Part shown: piece after piece, positions 1-6,546 of the stretch | Layout of the letters: every line of letters starts with the position of its first letter | Numbering within the stretch: the stretch's first letter is position 1 | Assembly: GCA_026985625.1 (NCBI GenBank) | Contig: JALSQC010000311.1 | Location: forward strand, 1-8,477 | Direction of reading: 5' to 3' | Length of the DNA stretch: 8,477 nt | DNA from: Bacteroidales bacterium | Lineage (GTDB): Bacteria; Bacteroidota; Bacteroidia; Bacteroidales; JAFGXI01 | Made by a program: the position numbers and the translations under genes | The notes under the pieces: model-generated | Databases searched by the model: none | What the model was told of the DNA's origin: nothing | What the model saw: the letters and a program-made list of their open reading frames with translations, nothing else

Positions 1-35
1 TTAAATATTTCATAATTTTATTTTTTTTATAATTA

Positions 36-72
36 TGTAGTTTGTTATTAAATTTTGAAGAAATTTACTACA
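36..72. repeat. AT-rich inverted repeat downstream of the zinc-ribbon membrane protein gene
   Basis: TAAATTT at 49-55 and AAATTTA at 61-67 can pair as a perfect 7-bp stem with a 5-nt loop, and TGTAGT at 36-41 is complementary to ACTACA at 67-72. The two stems share one base and are separated by a 7-nt asymmetric bulge, so they cannot form one clean helix. No U tract follows in the minus direction; a short T run (81-87) follows in the plus direction. It sits where a terminator for the leftward genes would be expected, but inverted repeats of this size arise easily in such AT-rich DNA. The rest of 1-106 shows no gene. Confidence 0.25.
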
Positions 73-106
73 ATATTACAATTTTTTATAATTTTAATTT
101 TAATAA

Positions 107-616
107 TTATAAATTTTTGTTTCGCGATTTTTTAATTAAATAATGTATTAGACGTCCTGTAAGCCATGCACCTAACACTCCTCCGGCAAACATTCCTGAT
201 ATTCCAAAATAGTCGTCGTTAAAATGCCAATTTCTGTAATATCCCATAATTATTGTATGCGAAATAAATATTAATAACGAAATTATTACTCCATACAATA
301 TTGCTCCCCATTTGTTAGCCCAAACAGATGTTACTGTAAGTATCCATATAGGTAATATTACCAACCAAATAATAACAGCTTTGTCGTTTAACCAATAATT
401 GGTATCCTCGAAAAACCAACCTAAAATATAAAACGTTACAACTCCAAATAATATAAGACCAAAAAACCAATTGCTTTTTGCTCCAAAATCTTTTATGTTT
501 TTTATTATTTTACCTTTATCGGATATTAAAAATTCGGCACCACAAAATTCACATTCTTTTGCTTCTAAATTTATTGGAGCACTGCACGATGGACATTTAT
601 GTATAGTTGCTTTCAT
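107..616 (-). CDS. Zinc-ribbon membrane protein with four predicted membrane segments, function unknown
   Basis: This 169-residue protein begins with a small zinc ribbon: Cys8-x2-Cys11 and Cys22-x2-Cys25 form two knuckles of the CPxC / CxxCG type. A short basic linker (residues 34-48) follows, then four hydrophobic stretches at about 50-69, 79-99, 103-126 and 137-161, the last rich in glycine. The C terminus is basic (KKSRNK), so the ribbon and tail are probably both cytoplasmic. I place the start at the ATG ending at 616. The frame stays open to a TTG at 661, but the extra 15 residues are low-complexity and the ATG sits just before the zinc ribbon. The gene lies 77 nt downstream of rlmD and may be transcribed with it; a poor promoter-like TATTTTTA box at 637-644 is the only local alternative. 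I do not recognise a named family. Zinc ribbons fused to membrane segments are common in bacteria and seldom characterised. Confidence 0.75.
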   Translation of the reverse strand: MKATIHKCPSCSAPINLEAKECEFCGAEFLISDKGKIIKNIKDFGAKSNWFFGLILFGVVTFYILGWFFEDTNYWLNDKAVIIWLVILPIWILTVTSVWANKWGAILYGVIISLLIFISHTIIMGYYRNWHFNDDYFGISGMFAGGVLGAWLTGRLIHYLIKKSRNKNL

Positions 617-664
617 ATAATTATTGCATTTTTTGTTAAAAATACAACTTTTTGTTAACAATCT

Positions 665-702
665 AAAAAATAATAGTTTTTATTTATTATTGATTATTTT
701 TT
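665..702 (-). terminator. Possible AT-only terminator hairpin at the end of rlmD
   Basis: A perfect 10-bp inverted repeat flanks an 18-nt loop: AAAAAATAAT at 665-674 and ATTATTTTTT at 693-702. Read on the minus strand, the first arm covers the last lysine codons and stop codon of rlmD and the second arm ends in a run of T, as an intrinsic terminator would. Against it, the stem has no G-C pair and the loop is long, so the helix would be weak and could be a by-product of base composition. Confidence 0.25.
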
Positions 703-2109
703 TAATTCTAACAAAACAACATTCTCTACGTGATGAGTATGAGGGAACATATCAACAGGTTGAATTTTTTTTACATTATAAAAATCGGCTAAAAGGTTTA
801 TATCTCTTACTTGAGTTGCAGGATTACAACTTACATATACAATTTTAGATGGTTTTGCAAACAACATACTCGTTATTACTTTTTTATGAACTCCTGCACG
901 GGGAGGGTCTAAAATAATAATGTCGGGGATACCTTTTTGTGATATAAAATCAAACGACAATAAATCTTTTATGTCTCCGGCATAAAACTCGGTATTTGTA
1001 ATATTATTAATTTTAGAATTTATTTTAGCGTCTTCGATTGCTTCGGGAATATATTCTAATCCTATAACTTTTTTTGCTTGTTTGGCAACAAAATTTGCAA
1101 TGGTGCCGGTGCCTGTATATAAATCGTAAACAATGTCGTTAGACGATATGTTTGCAAACGATTTTACAATATTGTATAAATTAAAAGCTTGTTCGGAATT
1201 TGTTTGATAAAATGATTTTGGTCCTATTTTAAATTTTAACTTGCCCATTGTTTCTATTATACTGTCGTTGCCTTTAAAAAGTATAACTTCTTGGTCGGAA
1301 ATAGAATCGTTAAGTTTTTGATTTATAACATACATTAAAGATGTAATCTCGGGAAAACTGTTGTCAATAAAGTTTAAAATCTTATTTATTTTTTCTTTAT
1401 CGTTTTCGTAAAAAACAACAATTACCATTAAGTCGTTAGTTGTTGCCGATGTTCTTATAATTAAATTGCGCAGTAATCCTGTATGATTACGAATATCGAA
1501 AAAGGTAAAGTTATTTTTAACGGCAAATTCTTTTATTGCCAATCTAATTTCGTTAGATGGCGATGGTTGTAAAAAACATTCTTCGATATCTATAATTTTA
1601 TCGAACATTTTAGGAATATGAAAACCTAAACCGTTATAATTTAGTTCGGCATCTTTGTTTTCGATTTCGGCAGGCATTAGCCACCGGCGATTAGAGAAAG
1701 TATATTCTAATTTGTTTCTGTAATTTATAGTTTTTGGCGATTTTAGTATTGGCATTACATCGGGAAAAATAAATTTTCCTAAATGTGCAAAGTTATCGGA
1801 TACTTGTTTCTGTTTATATTTTGTTTGCAACTCGTATGGTAAATTTTGCCATTTGCAACCACCGCAGATTCCAAAGTGTTTACAAAAAGCATCGATACGT
1901 TTTTTTGAATATTTATGAAATTTTAAAGGTCTGCCTTCTAAATAGTTTGGTTTTTTTTTATTAATTAAAACATCGACAATGTCGCCGGGAATAACTCCTG
2001 TTACAAAAATTACCATATCGTCTTGTTTTGCCAAACATTTGCCTTCGGCTACAACGTCAATTATTTCGACATTTTCGATTATTTTTTTTTTATATTTTTT
2101 TCGTCCCAA
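694..2109 (-). CDS. rlmD: 23S rRNA (uracil-5-)-methyltransferase, RlmD/RumA family
   Basis: The 471-residue protein is a full-length RumA/TrmA-family enzyme, predicted to transfer a methyl group from S-adenosylmethionine to C5 of a 23S rRNA uracil (U1939 in the E. coli RlmD reaction). A TRAM RNA-binding domain occupies about residues 8-66. Cys76-x5-Cys82-x2-Cys85 plus Cys178 match the four [4Fe-4S] ligands of RumA. A GLLRNL segment (211-216) precedes the Rossmann methyltransferase domain, which has the SAM loop DLYTGTG (329-335), DPPRAG (401-406), the catalytic Cys428 in YVSCNP and the general base Glu462 in HHVEN. All key residues are present. The start is TTG at 2109: no ATG or GTG lies near it, homologues begin in the same way (M-G-R-K-K), and an upstream stop leaves only 9 codons of room. 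A -7 promoter box lies just upstream. Many Bacteroidota carry RumA paralogues, so the exact target base is inferred. Confidence 0.9.
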   Translation of the reverse strand: MGRKKYKKKIIENVEIIDVVAEGKCLAKQDDMVIFVTGVIPGDIVDVLINKKKPNYLEGRPLKFHKYSKKRIDAFCKHFGICGGCKWQNLPYELQTKYKQKQVSDNFAHLGKFIFPDVMPILKSPKTINYRNKLEYTFSNRRWLMPAEIENKDAELNYNGLGFHIPKMFDKIIDIEECFLQPSPSNEIRLAIKEFAVKNNFTFFDIRNHTGLLRNLIIRTSATTNDLMVIVVFYENDKEKINKILNFIDNSFPEITSLMYVINQKLNDSISDQEVILFKGNDSIIETMGKLKFKIGPKSFYQTNSEQAFNLYNIVKSFANISSNDIVYDLYTGTGTIANFVAKQAKKVIGLEYIPEAIEDAKINSKINNITNTEFYAGDIKDLLSFDFISQKGIPDIIILDPPRAGVHKKVITSMLFAKPSKIVYVSCNPATQVRDINLLADFYNVKKIQPVDMFPHTHHVENVVLLELKK

Positions 2110-2136
2110 TTTTAAAGATTTTAATATATAGTTTTA

Positions 2137-2168
2137 CAAATATAGATTAATTTAGATTTTTGTTTAAA
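2137..2168 (-). promoter_or_regulatory. Predicted Bacteroidota-type promoter of rlmD
   Basis: TATATTTG (minus strand, 2144-2137) is an exact match to the Bacteroidota -7 consensus TAnnTTTG. At a 20-nt spacing lies TTTA (2168-2165), three of four matches to the -33 TTTG, which overlaps the stop codon of the preceding OmpA gene. Transcription would start near 2130, leaving a leader of roughly 20 nt before the TTG start. The gap between the two genes is only 54 nt, so this may add to read-through from the upstream operon. Called from consensus match only. Confidence 0.5.
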
Positions 2169-4080
2169 TTTTTGTAATTTTAAACTCGGTTCTGCGGTTT
2201 TTTGCTCTGCCTTTTTTTGTAGAATTTGTATCTATAGGTTTTGTTTCGCCATATCCTTTGTATGATATCCTGATTGGATTAATATTATTTTCGATTAAAA
2301 AATCGTAAACAGCTTTAGCTCTATTGTTTGATAATTCGATATTATGTTCCGATGTTCCTACATTATCGGTATGTCCGCTTATTTCTATATTTACATCGGG
2401 ATTATTCATTAAAAAATCTACTAATTTATTTAATTCGGCAAGCGATTCGTCTTTTAAATCGTATTTGTCGGTATCAAAAAATATATTATGTAAAACTGTT
2501 ATTTCGCCAACGTTTATAGCTTGCAAAGGAATGTTTAATGTTTTTGGTTTTATAGAGTCTTTATGGTTTATTGTAAAATTTTTTGAATAAAACATATATC
2601 CTTTTTTTGATACATTAATAGCATAATTTTTATTATCGGCTAAAAGACAAATTAAAAATTTTCCGGTTTTTTCGTCGGTAAAAGAGTTATATACTATATC
2701 TGATGTTTTTAAATCGACAATATTAAATTCTGATTTTAGTCTTTTTTTTGTTTTTTTATCGTAAACATATCCTTTAAGGTATGTAATTTTTTCGGGTCGT
2801 GCTTCTTTATAAAGGTTAAAATAATAAATATCGTTTTTGCCTTTTCCTCCTTTTCGTTTTGATGCGTAATATGCTCTTGTTCCGTTTGCATTTACAACAA
2901 GACTCATATCGTTTTCTTTGGTATTTATGGGGTATCCTAAGTTTATGGGTTTTTGCCAACCTGTAGAATCGTTATATTTTGAAAAAAACAAATCGTTTTT
3001 GCCAAGTCCCATTAATCCGTTTGAACAAAAATACAGAGTTTTTCCGTCTTGATGAATAAACGGCGATTGTTCCGATTTTTTTGTATTTATTTTGTTTCCT
3101 AAATTTTTAGGTTTACTCCAATTTCCTTTTTTGTCTTTATGCGAGACGTAAATATCGGCTTTTCCGAAGCCTCCGGGTCTGTTGCTTACAAAAAACAGAG
3201 TATTTCCGTCGGCAGATATCGATGGTTGCGATTCCCAATATTTTGTATTTATTTTTCGTCCCAAGTTTTTTGGAAATGTCCAATCTCCGTCTTTATACTT
3301 AGATACATAAATATCGCAAGAGCCAAAACCTTTTGGGCGATTGCACGATGCAAAATAAAGAGTATTTCCGTCGGCTGTTAACGATTGTGCTCCCTCGCTA
3401 TTATCGGTATTTATATTTGTGCTTATTGGTTTTGCTTTTGTCCAAACTCCGTTAATTTTTCTTGATATGTAAAAATCTTCTTGATATCGTAACGATGATT
3501 TTGTTTTTTTTGCTTTTGGCAGTTTACGGGTTATTACAATTGTTTGTTCGTCGGCAGAAAGCGATGGCAAATATTCGCTATACTGCGAGTTTACACTATC
3601 GCCTAAATTTTTTGGATTAAATGGAACGGGGTGTGTTAATGCACTGTCTATAAATAAACATTTGTGATATTCGATATTTGCTTTTTCTTTAAATTTTTTG
3701 TCGGCATTTTTTGTGTTATAATATTTTTTGTAAAATTCTGCTGCTTTTTTGTAGTTTTCTATGCTAAGATATGTGTTTGCCGTTAAAATATAAAACTTAG
3801 GAAAAGTATCTCCTGCATTAATACAAGCACGTTCGTATGTTTTTGCAAGTTCGTTTATTTGATGGTTTACATAATAAATTTTTCCCATTAAAAGATATGC
3901 GTTAATATATTTTTTATCTATATCGATAGCTTTATTTAAACTTATAATGGCTTGATGATAACGCATTAAATTATAACTTTGATTTGCCGAGTTATAAAGA
4001 TTTTTTGCTTTTGTGTTTTGCGAATTTGCTGTTAAGCTAACAAACAAAATAATTGTAAGAAATAAAATTTTATTCAACAT
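2164..4080 (-). CDS. Periplasmic TPR / PD40 propeller / OmpA-domain protein
   Basis: This 638-residue envelope protein has the domain order of a common Bacteroidota family. A Sec signal peptide ends near residue 20 (ANS-Q). Tetratricopeptide repeats span about 25-125. Five PD40 (WD40-like) repeats follow at 170-185, 230-245, 285-300, 338-353 and 392-407, with cores such as SADGNTLYF. The NLGxxINTK motif recurs at 272, 326 and 380, an exact 54-residue period, so the propeller blades are regular. A small carboxypeptidase-regulatory-like beta domain covers about 432-502. The C-terminal OmpA domain (529-638) keeps the peptidoglycan-binding Asp572 (GHTDN) and Arg587 (LSNNRA). The likely role is to anchor the outer membrane or a periplasmic assembly to the cell wall; some relatives belong to gliding or secretion machineries, but nothing here points to one. 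Its ATG lies inside the end of the RlmI-like gene (11-nt overlap, ATGTTGAATAA), suggesting translational coupling. Confidence 0.9.
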   Translation of the reverse strand: MLNKILFLTIILFVSLTANSQNTKAKNLYNSANQSYNLMRYHQAIISLNKAIDIDKKYINAYLLMGKIYYVNHQINELAKTYERACINAGDTFPKFYILTANTYLSIENYKKAAEFYKKYYNTKNADKKFKEKANIEYHKCLFIDSALTHPVPFNPKNLGDSVNSQYSEYLPSLSADEQTIVITRKLPKAKKTKSSLRYQEDFYISRKINGVWTKAKPISTNINTDNSEGAQSLTADGNTLYFASCNRPKGFGSCDIYVSKYKDGDWTFPKNLGRKINTKYWESQPSISADGNTLFFVSNRPGGFGKADIYVSHKDKKGNWSKPKNLGNKINTKKSEQSPFIHQDGKTLYFCSNGLMGLGKNDLFFSKYNDSTGWQKPINLGYPINTKENDMSLVVNANGTRAYYASKRKGGKGKNDIYYFNLYKEARPEKITYLKGYVYDKKTKKRLKSEFNIVDLKTSDIVYNSFTDEKTGKFLICLLADNKNYAINVSKKGYMFYSKNFTINHKDSIKPKTLNIPLQAINVGEITVLHNIFFDTDKYDLKDESLAELNKLVDFLMNNPDVNIEISGHTDNVGTSEHNIELSNNRAKAVYDFLIENNINPIRISYKGYGETKPIDTNSTKKGRAKNRRTEFKITKI

Positions 4081-5254
4081 ATAATACTAAACCTTTTAAA
4101 TATTCGCTTTCGGGGTGATATATATTTATTGGATGATCAACGGGTTGATGTAATTGGTGTAAAATTTTTACGTTTCGTTTGCTGATGGCGGCAGCTGTAA
4201 AAACCGTATTTCTAAAATTTTCTTTACTAACAACTTGCGAGCACGAAAAAGTAAACAATATTCCTCCTTTTTTTATTTGTTCAAAAGCACGAGTGTTAAT
4301 TTTTTTATATCCTTGCAATGCCTTGTGTAATACTTTGTGATGTTTGGCAAAAGCCGGTGGGTCTAATATTATTACATCGTATTTATCGTCAATATTTTTT
4401 AAAAATTCAAAAGCATCTACTGCAAAAGCTTTGTGGTTTGTTGTGTCTTTAAAATTAAGGTTTACATTTTCGTTTGTAATATCAATTGCTTTTGCCGAGC
4501 TGTCAACCGAGTGCACAAGTTTTGCTCCACCTCCCAAGGCATAAACCGAGAATCCTCCTGTATATCCAAATACATTTAAAACGTTTTTGTTTTTGCTATA
4601 TTTTTCTAAAAGTTTTCGGTTTTCGCGTTGGTCTATAAAAAATCCTGTTTTTTGTCCATCAATCCAATCTATTTTAAATTTATATCCATATTCGGTTATA
4701 ATATTATTTTTAGATTCTTTGTATAGATATCCGTTATTTATATTAATTTTTGCTTTGTGTGGCAGTGTTTTGTCGCTTTTGTTGTATATAGATTTTAAAT
4801 CGTCGCCTAAAACTTTTTTTAATGTTTCGACTATAGTTTCTATGTTTTTATACATTCCTACCGAATGTAATTGCATAACAACGTTTCCGTTGTAATAATC
4901 TATAATAAGTCCGGGAAGCATATCTCCCTCGGCATGGACAAGTCTAAAAACGTTATTATTTTTATTATCGAAAAATCCTAATTTTTTTCGAAATTCTATT
5001 GCTTTTATTATTTGATTTTCCCAAAATTCGGCATTTATCTCTTGGTCGGTAAAACTTAAAATTCTAACAGCAATTGAGCCTATTTGATAATGTCCTATAC
5101 CAAGAAAATTATCTTTGTTGTCATAAACTTTTACTGTATCGCCATCGTTAATATTTCCGTATATTTTTTTTATTGCTCCCGAAAAAACCCAAGGGTGAAA
5201 ACGCAAAAGCGATTGGTCTTTTCCTGATTTTAATACAATTTTAGTTATTTCCAT
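4070..5254 (-). CDS. rlmI: PUA-domain class I SAM-dependent 23S rRNA methyltransferase, RlmI-like
   Basis: At 394 residues this matches the length of E. coli RlmI (YccW), which makes 5-methylcytosine at C1962 of 23S rRNA. The N-terminal PUA RNA-binding domain (about 1-70) contains the typical HPWVFSGAI (20-28). The family-specific stretch with AEGDMLPGLIID follows at 108-119, and GQKTGFFIDQRENR sits at 200-213. The Rossmann domain has the SAM loop FGYTGGFS (229-236), DPPAFAK (298-304) and the catalytic Cys338 in SCSQ. The C terminus carries DHPINIYHPESEYLKG (373-388). All expected motifs are intact. The gene starts at an ATG sharing one base with the stop of the exonuclease gene (TAATG), and its end overlaps the OmpA gene by 11 nt, so it is mid-operon and translationally coupled. 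The methylated base is inferred from the family and could differ in this phylum. Confidence 0.88.
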   Translation of the reverse strand: MEITKIVLKSGKDQSLLRFHPWVFSGAIKKIYGNINDGDTVKVYDNKDNFLGIGHYQIGSIAVRILSFTDQEINAEFWENQIIKAIEFRKKLGFFDNKNNNVFRLVHAEGDMLPGLIIDYYNGNVVMQLHSVGMYKNIETIVETLKKVLGDDLKSIYNKSDKTLPHKAKININNGYLYKESKNNIITEYGYKFKIDWIDGQKTGFFIDQRENRKLLEKYSKNKNVLNVFGYTGGFSVYALGGGAKLVHSVDSSAKAIDITNENVNLNFKDTTNHKAFAVDAFEFLKNIDDKYDVIILDPPAFAKHHKVLHKALQGYKKINTRAFEQIKKGGILFTFSCSQVVSKENFRNTVFTAAAISKRNVKILHQLHQPVDHPINIYHPESEYLKGLVLYVE

Positions 5255-5844
5255 TATAAGGTTTTATTTAATTTTGTGTAAATCTCGTAACACACCCATG
5301 CGTCTGTAGCTGCATATTGTTGTTGTTTTAATGTTAAGTTTAAATTATCCCAATTTGAGAGTTGTTGACTTTTAGAGATACGGAATTTTAAAATATTTGC
5401 TGTTAATTTTTTTAAGCCGCTATCTTCTATACCAAAATATTTAACATAGTTTTGTAAATCGATTAAATTTTTTGGTGTTAAATTAAAAATTTCTTTTAGT
5501 TCGTTAATATCGTTTTTTACTGCTAATCCTATTATTTTTACTTCAGGATTTTCGAAAATATCTTTTAACAGATTATATTCGGTTATTTTTTTTATTTGAA
5601 TTAAAAAAGCTTTTTTATTATCGGATAATTGTAGTATTGAGACTTTATTCCTGTTTTTTTTTCCTTTTATAAAATTTGGTTTTGTTTCGGTATCAAAACC
5701 TAATATTGTGCAATTTTTTAAATAATTATATGCAATTTTTAATTTTTTATCGGAGTTTACTATATTTATTTCGCCATCGAAAAATTTTAAAGGCAATTTT
5801 TTTATAGTATCATTATCTATTGTTGTCAAAAAATTAATTTTCAT
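5254..5844 (-). CDS. 3'-5' exonuclease, RNase D-like DEDDy domain
   Basis: The 196-residue protein is a single DEDDy exonuclease domain of the DnaQ superfamily. The metal-binding residues are visible: Asp51 and Glu53 in GFDTET, Asp112 in KNDINEL, and Tyr177 with Asp181 in YAATDAW. The KVSILQLS strand (67-74) and the GLKKL helix (143-147) are typical of RNase D and WRN-type exonucleases. It lacks the HRDC domains of full-length RNase D (about 375 residues in E. coli), so it is a minimal exonuclease that probably trims 3' ends of RNA, or possibly of DNA. The first 20 or so residues form a short N-terminal extension. It overlaps the DUF5063 gene by 11 nt (ATGAAAATTAA) and the RlmI-like gene by 1 nt. 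Placement directly before an rRNA methyltransferase favours an RNA substrate, but that is inference. Confidence 0.87.
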   Translation of the reverse strand: MKINFLTTIDNDTIKKLPLKFFDGEINIVNSDKKLKIAYNYLKNCTILGFDTETKPNFIKGKKNRNKVSILQLSDNKKAFLIQIKKITEYNLLKDIFENPEVKIIGLAVKNDINELKEIFNLTPKNLIDLQNYVKYFGIEDSGLKKLTANILKFRISKSQQLSNWDNLNLTLKQQQYAATDAWVCYEIYTKLNKTL

Positions 5845-6445
5845 TATTCCAATCTTTTTGACGTTTAGATACTATCCAATTTTCGGTATTTATTTCTTTA
5901 TTTTTTGGCGAAACATATTCTTCGTCGGTAAGTTCCTCGGAACTGTATAAAATCGAGTGAATTGCTGTTAATGCCGCCAATAATCGAGGTCCCCAGTATT
6001 GTTCAAAATTATTTTTACATTCCCAAATTGCATCGTTCATTTGTTCGTTGTTTCCTATACGGTAAACGGTTAAAAAGTTCATAAGGTCTTGATAAATATC
6101 GGCAAATATTTCTGATAAACTAACACTAACGGTATCATCGCTATATTGAACAATAGGTTCTAATACGTCGAGAAAAAGCTCATGCGAGCCAAGTTTTTGC
6201 GCTACTTGTTGTTGTATGGTGTTCCAATCGTCTTCGGTTACAAATTTTTCTATATAGTCGTCAAAAACATTATCGATATCTGATATTAGCGAAGCTTTTA
6301 CATATAATAATGATAATAATTTTTGCGATTTTGATATAAAGTCGTGTTTTGTTTCGTTGTTTATGTTTTCTACAAAAATGCAATATTCTTTTGCTATTGT
6401 TACAAATTCGAGTATGTTTTTTGAGTAAATAATTTCTTCCGACAT
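5834..6445 (-). CDS. DUF5063 domain-containing protein
   Basis: The 203-residue soluble, acidic protein has no signal peptide or membrane segment and appears mostly alpha-helical. I recognise it as DUF5063, a family common in Bacteroidota, from the N-terminal YSKNILEFVTIAKEYC (7-22), the LLSLLYVKASL region (43-53), SEIFADIYQDL (about 111-121) and the FEQYWGPRLL segment (about 147-156). No catalytic motif is evident and its biochemical role is unknown to me. It is the first gene of a four-gene overlapping run with an exonuclease and an rRNA methyltransferase. I recall DUF5063 genes beside such an exonuclease in other Bacteroidota, which would suggest a part in the same RNA-related process. The ATG at 6445 is the only reasonable start, and a promoter match lies immediately upstream, leaving a leader of only a few nucleotides. 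Confidence 0.82.
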   Translation of the reverse strand: MSEEIIYSKNILEFVTIAKEYCIFVENINNETKHDFISKSQKLLSLLYVKASLISDIDNVFDDYIEKFVTEDDWNTIQQQVAQKLGSHELFLDVLEPIVQYSDDTVSVSLSEIFADIYQDLMNFLTVYRIGNNEQMNDAIWECKNNFEQYWGPRLLAALTAIHSILYSSEELTDEEYVSPKNKEINTENWIVSKRQKDWNNEN

Positions 6446-6456
6446 TTTTTTGTTTG

Positions 6457-6487
6457 CAAAATTAATAAATATAAAGTAAAAAACAAG
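6457..6487 (-). promoter_or_regulatory. Predicted promoter of the DUF5063-exonuclease-rlmI-OmpA operon
   Basis: On the minus strand, CTTG (6487-6484; three of four matches to the -33 TTTG) is followed after 19 nt by TAATTTTG (6464-6457), an exact match to TAnnTTTG. The spacing is within the usual range for Bacteroidota. The -7 box ends only 11 nt before the ATG at 6445, so transcription would begin about 2-6 nt from the start codon, giving a nearly leaderless mRNA. No Shine-Dalgarno sequence is present. Confidence 0.55.
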
Positions 6488-6546
6488 GTTTAATAAAGGG
6501 CTTGACTTAAAATAAAACTTAAAAAAAGATGATTTTTATTTATTTT

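Noticed and set aside
617..661. TTG start at 661 that would lengthen the zinc-ribbon membrane protein by 15 residues
   Set aside because: The extra residues are low-complexity, and an ATG stands just before the zinc ribbon. The TTG also lies in a 10-bp palindrome (TTGTTAACAA, 652-661) that is more likely non-coding.
624..848. Plus-strand open frame of 74 codons across the end of rlmD
   Set aside because: It lies antisense to a well-supported gene, has no domain and no promoter, and its composition is that of a reverse-frame shadow.
2324..3381. Several plus-strand open frames (2324-2590, 2328-2519, 3139-3381) within the OmpA-protein gene
   Set aside because: All are antisense to conserved OmpA and PD40 segments and have no recognisable protein features. 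They are by-products of codon usage.
4344..4895. Plus-strand open frames (4344-4544 and 4587-4895) within the RlmI-like gene
   Set aside because: They lie opposite the methyltransferase core motifs and have no independent support.
5254..5844. Calling the exonuclease full RNase D (rnd)
   Set aside because: The protein ends right after the DEDDy domain and has no HRDC domains, so the symbol would overstate the match.
6505..6524. Direct repeat of ACTTAAAA (6505-6512 and 6517-6524) as a regulator site
   Set aside because: Only 8 bp of AT-rich sequence in two copies, outside the predicted promoter core; chance is sufficient.
6510..6541. AT-only 8-bp inverted repeat (AAATAAAA / TTTTATTT) after the lipoprotein gene as a terminator
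   Set aside because: It has no G-C pairs, a 16-nt loop and no following U tract. Such repeats are expected by chance in this composition.
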